Positions 45,526 to 53,864 of a stretch of 64,000 bases of DNA are shown here, one piece after another. Every line of letters starts with the position of its first letter. The first letter of the stretch is position 1. The stretch is taken from contig NZ_CP123620.1 of assembly GCF_029873215.1 (NCBI RefSeq), positions 868,001-932,000 of the forward strand, given 5' to 3'. The stretch is from Nocardioides sp. BP30. Lineage in GTDB: Bacteria; Actinomycetota; Actinomycetes; Propionibacteriales; Nocardioidaceae. The notes beneath the pieces were generated by a model. It was not told the DNA's origin. It worked only from the letters and a program-made list of their open reading frames with translations, and did no database searches. Made by a program: the position numbers and the translations under genes.

Positions 45526-47471
45526 CCATCGAAGAAACGTCGAGACGTCCCTCCGTGACTGCCGAGACGGCAGTCCGTGGCACCCGAGACGTCGCTGCGG
45601 CACTCGAGGCAGCCGTCGTCCACCTGAAGAGCCGCCAGCACCCCGACGGCTGGTGGAAGGGCGAGCTGGCCACGAACGTGACGATGGACGCCGAGGACAT
45701 GCTGCTGCGGCACGTGCTGGGCATCGTCGTACCCGACGACCAGGAGCGCAGCGCGCGCTTCATCCGCTCCCAGCAGCGTCCCGACGGCAGCTGGGGTGAC
45801 TTCCCGGGCGCGCCCGGCACGCTCTCCACGACGGTCGAGGCATGGGTGGCCCTGCGTCTGGCCGGCGATCCGGAGGACGCCGAGCACCTGGTCCGGGCCG
45901 CGACCTGGGTGCGCGCGCACGGCGGCCTGGAGAAGGCCCGCGTCTTCACGCACATGTGGCTCTCGCTGGTCGGTCTGTGGAGCTGGGACGAGTGCCCGAC
46001 GGTGCCGCCGGAGATCATGTTCCTGCCGTCCTGGGCACCGCTGAACATCTACCAGTGGGGCTGCTGGGCGCGACAGACGATCGTCCCGCTCTCGATCGTC
46101 AGCTCCACCCGGCCGGTCGTCCCGGTGGCGTTCGACGCCGCGCCGCTGCTCACCGGCACACCGCCGGCGCGGCTGGACCCGCTGTGGTCGGTGGCAGGGG
46201 TCTTCCAGCGCCTCGACGTCGGCGTGCGGCTCTTCGGGAAGCTGCCCCTCAACCCCCTGCGCCGGACGGCGATGCGGCAGGCCGCGGAGTGGATCCTCGC
46301 CCGTCAGGAGGCCGACGGTGGGTGGGGTGGCATCCAGCCGCCCTGGGTCTACTCGATCCTCGCGCTGTGGCAGATGGGTTACTCGCTGGAGCACCCGGCG
46401 ATGAGGGCGGCGCTGGCCGGCCTGGACGACTTCTTCGTCGAGGTGCCGGACGCTCCCGGCGGCCCGCTGCGCTGGCTGGAGGCCTGCCAGTCCCCGGTCT
46501 GGGACACCGGACTCTCCCTGGCCGCCCTCCTCGAGGCGGGAACGCCGGCCGACGACCCTGACGTCCTGCGCGCCGCCGACTGGCTGCTGGCCGAGCAGGT
46601 CACCGCCGCCGGCGACTGGCAGGTGCAGCGGCCGGACCTGCCGAGCGCCGGCTGGTCCTTCGAGTTCGCCAACGACGTCTACCCCGACACCGACGACACC
46701 GCCGAGGTCGTGCTGGCACTGCGCGGCGTCGCGCACCCCGATGCGGCCCGGGTGCGCACCGCACTCGACCGAGCCGTGACCTGGACGGTCGGCATGCAGT
46801 CGCGTGACGGCGGCTGGGGCGCCTTCGACGCCGACAACACCTCGCGGATGCCGACGCGGCTGCCGTTCTGCGACTTCGGCAACGTGATCGACCCGCCCTC
46901 GGCCGACGTCACCGCGCACGTGGTGGAGATGATGGCCCTCGAGGGCCTGGCGGACTCGGCGGAATGCCGCCGCGGTGTGCGGTGGCTGCTGGACCACCAG
47001 GAGGCTGACGGCTCCTGGTTCGGACGCTGGGGCGCGAACCACCTCTACGGCACCGGCGCGGTGGTGCCGGCGCTGGTCGCGGCCGGGGTCGGCACCGATC
47101 ACGCCGCCGTACGCGCCGCGGTGGCGTGGCTCGAGGAGCACCAGAACCTCGACGGTGGCTGGGGCGAGGACCTGCGCAGCTACCACGACAAGGCCTGGGT
47201 CGGCCGCGGGGACTCGACCCCGTCGCAGACCGCCTGGGCGCTGCTGGCGCTGCTCGCCGCCGGCGAGGACGGTCCGATGGTGGAGCGCGGCATCGCGCAC
47301 CTGGTCGCCACCCAGCGCCCCGACGGAGGCTGGGACGAGGAGCTCTACACCGGTACGGGCTTCCCGGGCTACTTCTACATCGGCTACGAGATGTACCGGC
47401 AGGTCTTCCCCATGTGGGCACTCGGTCGCTACGCGCGTCGAACGTCCCCCGAGCCCGTCGAGGGACCATGA
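45522..47471 (+). CDS. shc: Squalene-hopene cyclase
   Basis: A 649-residue membrane-associated cyclase turning squalene into hopene. The catalytic motif DTDDTA lies at residues 389-394 (Asp391 corresponds to the proton-donating Asp). Multiple QW repeats are visible (e.g. SQQRPDGSWGDFPG, RQEADGGWGG, QSRDGGWGAFD, QNLDGGWGED, QRPDGGWDEE). The C-terminal GTGFPGYFYIGYEMYRQVFP is typical. Length is normal for the family. Start GTG 45522 overlaps the prenyl synthase stop; the stop overlaps the hpnG::ispH gene. Nothing is missing. Confidence 0.95.
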   Translation: MTIEETSRRPSVTAETAVRGTRDVAAALEAAVVHLKSRQHPDGWWKGELATNVTMDAEDMLLRHVLGIVVPDDQERSARFIRSQQRPDGSWGDFPGAPGTLSTTVEAWVALRLAGDPEDAEHLVRAATWVRAHGGLEKARVFTHMWLSLVGLWSWDECPTVPPEIMFLPSWAPLNIYQWGCWARQTIVPLSIVSSTRPVVPVAFDAAPLLTGTPPARLDPLWSVAGVFQRLDVGVRLFGKLPLNPLRRTAMRQAAEWILARQEADGGWGGIQPPWVYSILALWQMGYSLEHPAMRAALAGLDDFFVEVPDAPGGPLRWLEACQSPVWDTGLSLAALLEAGTPADDPDVLRAADWLLAEQVTAAGDWQVQRPDLPSAGWSFEFANDVYPDTDDTAEVVLALRGVAHPDAARVRTALDRAVTWTVGMQSRDGGWGAFDADNTSRMPTRLPFCDFGNVIDPPSADVTAHVVEMMALEGLADSAECRRGVRWLLDHQEADGSWFGRWGANHLYGTGAVVPALVAAGVGTDHAAVRAAVAWLEEHQNLDGGWGEDLRSYHDKAWVGRGDSTPSQTAWALLALLAAGEDGPMVERGIAHLVATQRPDGGWDEELYTGTGFPGYFYIGYEMYRQVFPMWALGRYARRTSPEPVEGP

Positions 47472-48955
47472 CACCCACCATCCTCACCCCGCTGCGCACC
47501 GAGTGGCTGGCCGTGCGCTCGGGCCTCCCGCACCAGTACGTCGGCACCGTCCGGCGCACCGGCCGCTCCCGCGGGCTGGCCGCGCCGACGACCGACCCGG
47601 TCGTGATCGCCGGCGTGGCAGGCGCACTGACGAGCGACCTCGCACCGGGGGACCTGGTGGTGGCCACCCGGGTCATCGACGCGGGCACCGGGTCCGAGCG
47701 CGAACTGCCGGCGGCGGCGATGCTCGCCGGGGCGCTGCGCCGCGCCGGGCTGCGGGTGCACGTCGGTGCGATCGCCACCACGGAGCGGATCGTCGACGAC
47801 CCGGCGGCGCGCGCGGAGCTCGCCGCGAACGGCGCCATCGCCGTCGACACCGAGTCGGCGCTCCTGCTCCAGGGCGCGGCGCACGCCGTCGTCGTCCGGG
47901 CGATCGTCGACACGCCCGAGCATCGACTCGTGTCCGCGGGGACGCCGGCTCGCGGGCTGGCCGCCCTCACCGCCCTGCGCAAGGCGGCGCCGGTGCTGGC
48001 CGAGTGGGCTGCAGCCTGCCTCGGCCGGGAGGTCGTGATGGCCATGCCGCGCAGCTTCTGCGCCGGCGTGCACCGCGCGATCGACATCGTCGACCGGGCA
48101 CTGGATCGATACGGCAGCCCGGTCTACGTGCGGCGCCAGATCGTGCACAACCGGCACGTCGTCACCGACCTGGAGCGCAAGGGCGCGATCTTCGTCGAAG
48201 AGGTCGAGGAGGTCCCGGAGGGCTCGACAGTCGTCCTCGCCGCTCACGGCGTCGCGCCGAGCGTCCGCGCCGACGCGGACGCCCGCCGGCTGAGTGTCAT
48301 CGACGCGACCTGTCCGCTCGTGGCCAAGGTGCACGCCGAGGTACGTCGGTTCGCCGCGCTCGACCACACCGTCTTCCTCATCGGCCATGCCGAGCACGAG
48401 GAGGTGGAGGGCACCTACGGCGAGGCGCCGGGCAACATCGTGGTGGTCAACGATGCCGAGGAGGCCCGCACCGTCGAGGCACGGGACCCGGCCAAGGTCT
48501 CCTACGTCATGCAGACCACCCTCGCGGTCGACGAGGCCGAGCGGACCGCTGCGGTGCTGCGGGAGCGCTTCCCGGCGTTGAGCGCGCCGCGCCGCGACGA
48601 CATCTGCTACGCCACCACCAACCGCCAGCAGGCGGTGCGGGCGGTGGCCCGCGACGTCGGGAGCACGGGGCTGATCATCGTCCTGGGCTCCCGCAACTCC
48701 TCCAACTCCCTTCGCCTGGCCGAGGTCGCCCAGGCCGAGGGCACGCCGGCGTACCTCGTCGACGATCTGGAGGAGATCGAGCTGTCCTGGCTCCAGGGCG
48801 CGAGCCGGGTGGGAATCACGGCGGGGGCGTCCGCCCCGCCGTACCTCGTCGACCAGGTCGTCGCCGGCCTGACGGGCCTCGGGGCCGTCAGCGTGCGCGA
48901 GGCCGACGGCGTCGAGGAGTCCGTGCGCTTCACACTGCCACGGGAGGTCTCCTAG
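47468..48955 (+). CDS. Fusion: HpnG-like nucleosidase/phosphorylase + IspH (HMBPP reductase)
   Basis: A 495-residue fusion. Residues 1 to about 185 are an HpnG-type phosphorylase-superfamily domain: VVIAGVAGALTSDLAPGDLV and IAVDTESALLLQ, where the Glu binds the nucleoside. HpnG removes adenine from adenosylhopane. From about residue 188 the protein is IspH: CAGVHRAIDIV (Cys198), HNRHVVTDL, AAHGVAPSV, DATCPLVAKVH, QTTLAVDEA, DDICYATTNRQ and VLGSRNSSNS, with the three [4Fe-4S] cysteines present. IspH makes IPP and DMAPP. One polypeptide thus joins isoprenoid supply with a late hopanoid step. Start ATG 47468, overlapping shc by 4 nt; no internal start or SD marks a separate ispH. Confidence 0.87.
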   Translation: MTPTILTPLRTEWLAVRSGLPHQYVGTVRRTGRSRGLAAPTTDPVVIAGVAGALTSDLAPGDLVVATRVIDAGTGSERELPAAAMLAGALRRAGLRVHVGAIATTERIVDDPAARAELAANGAIAVDTESALLLQGAAHAVVVRAIVDTPEHRLVSAGTPARGLAALTALRKAAPVLAEWAAACLGREVVMAMPRSFCAGVHRAIDIVDRALDRYGSPVYVRRQIVHNRHVVTDLERKGAIFVEEVEEVPEGSTVVLAAHGVAPSVRADADARRLSVIDATCPLVAKVHAEVRRFAALDHTVFLIGHAEHEEVEGTYGEAPGNIVVVNDAEEARTVEARDPAKVSYVMQTTLAVDEAERTAAVLRERFPALSAPRRDDICYATTNRQQAVRAVARDVGSTGLIIVLGSRNSSNSLRLAEVAQAEGTPAYLVDDLEEIELSWLQGASRVGITAGASAPPYLVDQVVAGLTGLGAVSVREADGVEESVRFTLPREVS

Positions 48956-49134
48956 GAGTGGACGCGTCTCCTCACCTGCTCGCCCGCTGCGCGGCACCTC
49001 GCCCGCGCGCCGGCCGCGTCGTCGTCAGCCGCCGTGGCTCCGCCACAGCTCCCTCCTCCGCCGCCCGCCCCGCGCGGTGGCCATCGCACGCACCGGGCGC
49101 CGCTCGCAACGGCGCCAGATAAGGAGTTACACCC
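48956..49134 (+). other. Gap between hpnG::ispH and hpnH
   Basis: The only gap in the hopanoid operon, 179 bp. It is as GC-rich as coding sequence and ends in AAGGAG seven bases before the hpnH ATG. A separate hpnH promoter is possible, but I see no convincing hexamers or terminator. Confidence 0.4.
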
Positions 49135-50139
49135 ATGTCCATGCCCCTGCACCAGTCGATCGCGATCGGCAAGTACCTGCTCACCCAGAAGATCAAGGGC
49201 CGCAAGAAGTTCCCGCTGCTGGTCGAGCTGGAGCCGCTGTTCGCGTGCAACCTCAAGTGCGCCGGCTGCGGCAAGATCCAGGAGCCGGCCAACCTGCTCA
49301 AGGAGCGGATGCCGGTCGAGCGGGCCGTGGGCGCCGTCGTCGACTCGGGCGCCCCGATGGTCTCCATCGCCGGTGGTGAGCCGCTCATGCATCCGCAGAT
49401 CGACGAGATCACCCGACAGCTGCTCGACAAGGGGAAGTTCGTCTTCCTGTGCACCAACGCGGTGCTGCTGCCCAAGCACATCCACAAGTTCAGCCCGCAC
49501 AAGAACTTCGCCTGGATGGTGCACATCGACGGCCTCGAGGAGCGCCACGACGCGTCGGTCTCCAAGGAGGGCGTCTTCCAGCAGGCCGTCGCGGCGATCA
49601 AGCAGGCGCAGGAGCTCGGCTTCCGGGTGATGACGAACACGACCTTCTTCGACACCGACACGCCGCAGGACGTCATCGACGTGCTCGACTACCTCAACGA
49701 CGAGCTCAAGGTCGACAACATGCAGATCTCGCCCGGCTTCGCCTACGAGAAGGCGCCCGACCAGGAGCACTGGCTGGGCGTCACCCAGACCCGCGAGCTG
49801 TTCAAGAAGGCCTTCGGCGACGGCCGGCGCAAGAAGTGGCGGCTCAACCACAGCCCGCTCTTCCTGGACTTCCTGGAGGGCAAGGTCGACTTCGACTGCA
49901 CCGCCTGGGCGATCCCGTCGTTCTCGCTCAAGGGATGGCAGAAGCCGTGCTACCTGATGGCGGACGGGTACGCCGAGACCTACGACGAGCTGCTCGAGAC
50001 CACCGACTGGGACTCCTACGGCCGCGGCAAGGACCCGCGCTGCGCCAACTGCATGGCGCACTGCGGCTACGAGCCGACCGCTGTGCTGGCGACGATGAGC
50101 TCGCTCAAGGAGTCGATCCGGGCAGCCGTCTCGGTCTGA
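49135..50139 (+). CDS. hpnH: Adenosyl-hopene transferase (radical SAM)
   Basis: A 334-residue B12-binding-type-independent radical SAM enzyme that links the 5'-deoxyadenosyl radical to hopene, the first step toward C35 hopanoids. The [4Fe-4S] motif is CNLKCAGC (Cys38, Cys42, Cys45). Family-specific segments are SIAGGEPLMHPQID, VFLCTNAVLLPKHI and, at the C-terminus, CANCMAHCGYEPTAV. A clear AAGGAG Shine-Dalgarno precedes ATG 49135. Its partner HpnG is in the upstream fusion gene. A 15-bp hairpin follows the stop, ending the operon. Confidence 0.94.
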   Translation: MSMPLHQSIAIGKYLLTQKIKGRKKFPLLVELEPLFACNLKCAGCGKIQEPANLLKERMPVERAVGAVVDSGAPMVSIAGGEPLMHPQIDEITRQLLDKGKFVFLCTNAVLLPKHIHKFSPHKNFAWMVHIDGLEERHDASVSKEGVFQQAVAAIKQAQELGFRVMTNTTFFDTDTPQDVIDVLDYLNDELKVDNMQISPGFAYEKAPDQEHWLGVTQTRELFKKAFGDGRRKKWRLNHSPLFLDFLEGKVDFDCTAWAIPSFSLKGWQKPCYLMADGYAETYDELLETTDWDSYGRGKDPRCANCMAHCGYEPTAVLATMSSLKESIRAAVSV

Positions 50140-50173
50140 TGCTGTCGCGGGTGCGGCGAGGCTGGCAGCCCGA

Positions 50174-50211
50174 CCCGCACTCCCCGTGCCGAGCTCCACG
50201 GGGAGTGCGGG
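50174..50211 (+). terminator. Terminator of the hopanoid operon
   Basis: Perfect 15-bp stem CCCGCACTCCCCGTG (50174-50188) with its complement at 50197-50211 and an 8-nt loop, 34 bp after the hpnH stop. There is no T-tract. Confidence 0.85.
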
Positions 50212-50294
50212 CTCACCACCCGGCCCGCCGAGCCGCCACCGATGGCCGACGAGCCCGGCGAGGCGCCTGGTCGGGTTCGGCGTAGCGTGACCCC

Positions 50295-51293
50295 GTGAGC
50301 AACACCGAGGTCCACCCCGACGAGGTCGTCTGCGCGGCGGAGGCCGCCCACGGCATCGAGATCATCGTCCCGCGCGACGTGCCGCTGGGCGGGCCGCGGG
50401 CGATGAGTGTGCGCCGTACGCTGCCCTCGCGCGAGCGCACCCTGATCGGGGCATGGTGCTTCGTCGACCACTACGGCCCCGACGATGTCGCGGCGACGGG
50501 CGGGATGCAGGTCGCGCCGCACCCGCACACCGGGCTGCAGACCGTCTCGTGGCTCTTCACCGGGGAGATCGAGCACCGCGACAGCGCCGGCAACCACGCC
50601 ATGGTCAGGCCGGGCGAGGTGAACCTGATGACCGGCGGCCGCGGCATCAGCCACTCCGAGATCTCGACCGAGGAGACCCCCGTCCTGCACGGCGCGCAGC
50701 TGTGGACGGCACTGCCCGAGGCGGCCCGCGACACCGAACCCGGCTTCCAGCACTACGCGCCCGAGCCGGTGCGCGGACCGGGCTGGGAGGCGCGGGTCTT
50801 CCTCGGCTCGGCGCTCGGCTCGTCCTCGCCGGTGGCGACCTTCACCCCGCTGCTGGGGGTCGAGCTACTCCTCGAAGCCGGTACGTCGCTGCGGATCCCG
50901 GTCGACAGCGCCTTCGAGCACGGGATCCTGGTGGACACCGGCGCCGTGCTGGTCGACGGCGTACCGGTGGCCAAGGACGCGCTCGCCTACCTGCCGCCCG
51001 GCGCCGCGGAGCGCACGCTGGAGGCGGCCGAGTTCAGCAGGCTGCTGCTGCTCGGCGGCCCGCCGTTCGGCGAGTCGATCGTGATGTGGTGGAACTTCGT
51101 CGGCCGCACGCACGAGGAGATCGTGGGCTACCGCGACGCGTGGCAGACCCAGATCACCGCCGCCTCCGGCGAGGTGGTCGCGGATGCTCAAGAGGTCGCC
51201 GACGGTCGCTTCGGCCGGGTGCTCGGCGACCACCTGGCACCGATCCCGGCACCGCCGCTGCCGATGAACGTGCGGCTGAGGTCGCGGGGCTGA
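50295..51293 (+). CDS. Pirin-family protein
   Basis: A 332-residue bicupin. The N-terminal cupin has the metal motif HPHTGLQTVSWLFTGEIEHR, with His residues and Glu as iron ligands, and the LMTGGRGISHSE segment. The C-terminal pirin_C domain includes LGGPPFGESIVMWWNFVGRT. Bacterial pirins act as quercetinases, redox sensors or regulators of metabolic enzymes; nothing here decides which. Start GTG 50295 after the hopanoid terminator. It is a single-gene unit ending in a large palindrome that is repeated after the next gene. Confidence 0.88.
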   Translation: MSNTEVHPDEVVCAAEAAHGIEIIVPRDVPLGGPRAMSVRRTLPSRERTLIGAWCFVDHYGPDDVAATGGMQVAPHPHTGLQTVSWLFTGEIEHRDSAGNHAMVRPGEVNLMTGGRGISHSEISTEETPVLHGAQLWTALPEAARDTEPGFQHYAPEPVRGPGWEARVFLGSALGSSSPVATFTPLLGVELLLEAGTSLRIPVDSAFEHGILVDTGAVLVDGVPVAKDALAYLPPGAAERTLEAAEFSRLLLLGGPPFGESIVMWWNFVGRTHEEIVGYRDAWQTQITAASGEVVADAQEVADGRFGRVLGDHLAPIPAPPLPMNVRLRSRG

Positions 51294-51313
51294 GGCGGGG
51301 CTGAACGAGGGGC

Positions 51314-51380
51314 GGGGTAGTCCGGGGCGGAAATCAGGGCTCGGGCGCCCGGAAGGATGATTTCCGCCCCGGACTACCCC
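51314..51380. repeat. Palindromic repeat, copy 1 (also a likely bidirectional terminator)
   Basis: Arms 51314-51336 and 51358-51380 are perfectly complementary over 23 bp (GGGGTAGTCCGGGGCG, then GAAATCA). The same arm sequence recurs at 52520-52586. It lies between convergent gene ends: the pirin stop is 20 bp to the left and the DUF559-like stop 16 bp to the right. Confidence 0.85.
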
Positions 51381-51395
51381 AGCGCGGGCCGAACC

Positions 51396-52490
51396 TCAGC
51401 CCGCTCGCAGCAACCGCGCTCGCTGCTCGGTCGACAGCGCCAGGCGAGCGGCGACTGTCGTCGTGTCGACCCAACCGGGCGGTGGCTCGATGGTCCAGCG
51501 ACGAGGACCGGGTCGACGTGACGCTCGCCGGATGGCATCCCAGGTGCGCAGGACGAACTCGCTCGGGTCGTGCCGGTCGGCGGATGTCATGGTCACGTAC
51601 TCCAGACCGATCCTGCGGAAGACACCCTCCCGCCTGATGTCCTTGGCACGTTGGTGTCCCTCCAGGTGGAGCGCGCCGTCGTACTCCCCGACGACGCCCG
51701 CCTCGACGTCGAGCAGGTCCGGCGTCCCGACGAACCGGCCGTCGACGAAGACGGGGTGGTTGGCGACGACGGCCGTGCGCTGCAGACGCAGTGTCCACAC
51801 GAGTCGCATTTCGGTCTCCATCGGCGACCAGGAGTTCTCGCAGGCCAGCGCCAGCGCCTCGCGCAGCTGCGGCACGCCCGTCCACGCCGTCAGCAGCGGC
51901 ACGTACGCCGCGAGCGTCTCGGGTGAGACCAGATCGGCGGACAGGGCGATGTCGAGCCAGCGGACCGCCCGCTCGAGGCTCTCCGCGTGGCGTGCCTCGA
52001 AGCACACCGACGCCAGGGCGTCGGTGATCGCCAGGCCGTCGACCTCGGCGATCCAACCAGGGCGGAACCGCTCCGCCGTGATCAGCACCTCGGGACGTGA
52101 GCGGGTGCGATGGTTCGGGACCAGGATCGGCACCCGATGTCGCGATCCGTCAGCCGCGACCCCCTCCGTCCACGGCGCACCCAGCCAGTGCAGCGCGGCC
52201 CACCCGGTCACGGCACTCTGGGCCGGCAGCGCCGTACCGATCTCCACCAGGCGCTGATCGAGGTCGTCATCGTCGATGTGGGCGGGCAGGTAGAGGTTGT
52301 GCCCTGTCCGGCGCCACGTCCGCGACATCGTCTGACCGCGCGTCGGCCCCTTCACGCCGTCTGGATCGATCGGGACGGGACGCACGAGACCGGGCCGCCG
52401 GGGATGGAACTCCGGCGGCTGGAAGGCTGACGCTGCCGTGGCCACGTCCTCAGCCTTTCCCGCAACACCGGTGTCGAGGACGTTCTCCAC
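51396..52490 (-). CDS. DUF559-like endonuclease-fold protein
   Basis: A protein of up to 364 residues. The N-terminal third is variable, with LVRPVPIDPDGVKGPTRG then WRRTGHNLYLPAHID, typical of the actinobacterial family. A C-terminal segment has the Vsr/DUF559 restriction-endonuclease-like fold: ESWSP-type ENSWSPMETEMRLVW, then VVGEYDGALHLEGHQRAKDI (Glu and Asp plus a His), and RRIGLEYVTMTSADR. Whether it cuts DNA is unknown. Start GTG 52490 gives the longest product; later starts are possible because the first ~35 residues are not conserved. Both flanks carry copies of the same palindrome, so a mobile origin is possible. Confidence 0.6.
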   Translation of the reverse strand: MENVLDTGVAGKAEDVATAASAFQPPEFHPRRPGLVRPVPIDPDGVKGPTRGQTMSRTWRRTGHNLYLPAHIDDDDLDQRLVEIGTALPAQSAVTGWAALHWLGAPWTEGVAADGSRHRVPILVPNHRTRSRPEVLITAERFRPGWIAEVDGLAITDALASVCFEARHAESLERAVRWLDIALSADLVSPETLAAYVPLLTAWTGVPQLREALALACENSWSPMETEMRLVWTLRLQRTAVVANHPVFVDGRFVGTPDLLDVEAGVVGEYDGALHLEGHQRAKDIRREGVFRRIGLEYVTMTSADRHDPSEFVLRTWDAIRRASRRPGPRRWTIEPPPGWVDTTTVAARLALSTEQRARLLRAG

Positions 52491-52519
52491 AGGGGAATCT
52501 CGGCGAGATCGTCAGTGGC

Positions 52520-52586
52520 GGGGTAGTCCGGGGCGCAAATCAGGGCCGACCGGCGCTGACCCCTGATTTCCGCCCCGGACTACCCC
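52520..52586. repeat. Palindromic repeat, copy 2
   Basis: Arms 52520-52545 and 52561-52586 are 26 nt with one mismatch. Each arm matches the 23-bp arm of copy 1 (GGGGTAGTCCGGGGCG core), with three extra bases. It lies upstream of the DUF559-like gene start and 34 bp from the stop of the ATPase-like gene, where it may end transcription from that gene. Confidence 0.85.
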
Positions 52587-52619
52587 AGCGCCGTCCGCCA
52601 GCCGACCCGCAGACCAGCC

Positions 52620-53864
52620 CTACCGCAGGACCCGCGAGATACCCCAGACCACACCCGTCCCGACCACGGCCACAGCGGCGGCGGGCCAGGCCGCGAGCAG
52701 CCCCGCAGCCGCCAGGACGGCCGCCAGCCCGTGCCAGCCGAGCGCGATCCGGATGCTGCGGCGCTGGGTGCGGTCGGTGGCGCGGCACAGCTCCAGTGCC
52801 GTGACGGCCGAGGCGATGTCGGCCTGCTCGACGCCGATGTCCTGCCCGGCGGGCCCGAGCAGCAGTCGCGCGGAGACGGCGCGCGAGGAGACCACTGCAG
52901 CGTCGCGGGGCGCCTCGGTGACGACGGTGGCGATGCCCACCTGCTCGGCTACCGCCTCGACGCGCGGGGCCGGCACGGCCACCAGGAGCACGTCGAGCCC
53001 GTCGGCCCGCAGGGCCGCGACCCGCTCGGCGGCACCGGCGCGCAGCGCGTCGGCCACGGTGACGTAGCCGAGCGGGCGCCCGTCGACCTCGACGCCGACC
53101 ACGTCCCACGGGCTCGTGACCGGCTCGAGCCCGAGCCACTCGAGTCGCCCGATCCGGGTGGGATGCCGGTCGACCGAGCCACTGATGCCCAGGTCGGGGT
53201 GGTGGGTGACGTCGGCGAGGTTGCCGGCAGCCGAGAGCTTGGCGACGGCCCGTCCCAGCGGGCTGTCGAGACTGTGAGCAAGCGCCCCGGCGAACCATCG
53301 CAGGTTGCGCAGGTGGCTCTCATCGAGCGGATGCACCTGGTCGACCACCTTGCCCGACACGACCGTCTCGAGTCCATCGAGGGCGACGGTGTCGACCTCG
53401 CGAGCGCCGAGCAGCGCACCGGTCCGCCGCAGCGCGATGCCGTCGGCCCGACCCCGGACCACTGCCTGTCGCAGGGGGGTCTCAGAGGCGGCGAGCACCG
53501 CACCGGGGGCGAGAGCCAGCAGGGTGGCCACCGCGGCCATCGCGCCTGCGCTCCAGCTGTCGAGGGAACCACGGGCGAGCAGCACCACTGCCGCCACACC
53601 CACCGCCGCCGCGGCGTACCAACGTGGAACCGGCCGGGGTCCACTCACCTCGGCCCCCTGCCGCACCAGGAGGGCCGCGGCACCGAGCAGCAGCGTCGCC
53701 AGCGCTGCCGCGGCGATCGCGCCCGGCGTGTGTACGGCGATGGCCAGGGCGTAGCTGGCCAGCACCGCCAGCCAGGTCAGACCGAGGCGGGGCAAGGCGA
53801 GTCGGGCGACCAGCCTCGGGGTGGTCGGGGAGCTGCTCCCCAGCGCCGCCGAGACGCTGGTCAC
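52620..53864 (-). CDS. P-type-ATPase-derived protein lacking catalytic motifs
   Basis: A 414-residue membrane protein. Four N-terminal helices are followed by a soluble region and two C-terminal helices (ALGWHGLAAVLAAAGLLAAW). Its order resembles a heavy-metal P-type ATPase cut short: the CPx metal motif is replaced by LAPGAVLAASETPL (Pro120), the DKTGT loop by VDTVALDGLETVVSG (only the Asp163 survives), the N-domain by SLDSPLGRAVAKLSAAG, and the TGDN and GDGxNDxPAL hinge motifs are absent. There is no A-domain TGES. It therefore cannot phosphorylate or pump normally; a sensor or scaffold role is inferred. Start GTG 53864 overlaps the PucR stop by 4 nt. Confidence 0.7.
   Translation of the reverse strand: MTSVSAALGSSSPTTPRLVARLALPRLGLTWLAVLASYALAIAVHTPGAIAAAALATLLLGAAALLVRQGAEVSGPRPVPRWYAAAAVGVAAVVLLARGSLDSWSAGAMAAVATLLALAPGAVLAASETPLRQAVVRGRADGIALRRTGALLGAREVDTVALDGLETVVSGKVVDQVHPLDESHLRNLRWFAGALAHSLDSPLGRAVAKLSAAGNLADVTHHPDLGISGSVDRHPTRIGRLEWLGLEPVTSPWDVVGVEVDGRPLGYVTVADALRAGAAERVAALRADGLDVLLVAVPAPRVEAVAEQVGIATVVTEAPRDAAVVSSRAVSARLLLGPAGQDIGVEQADIASAVTALELCRATDRTQRRSIRIALGWHGLAAVLAAAGLLAAWPAAAVAVVGTGVVWGISRVLR

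Noticed and set aside
44265..47474. 1069-residue minus-strand open frame opposite the hopanoid genes
   Set aside because: It runs across three genes on the opposite strand, with low-complexity residues and no motif. Shadow of shc and the prenyl synthase.
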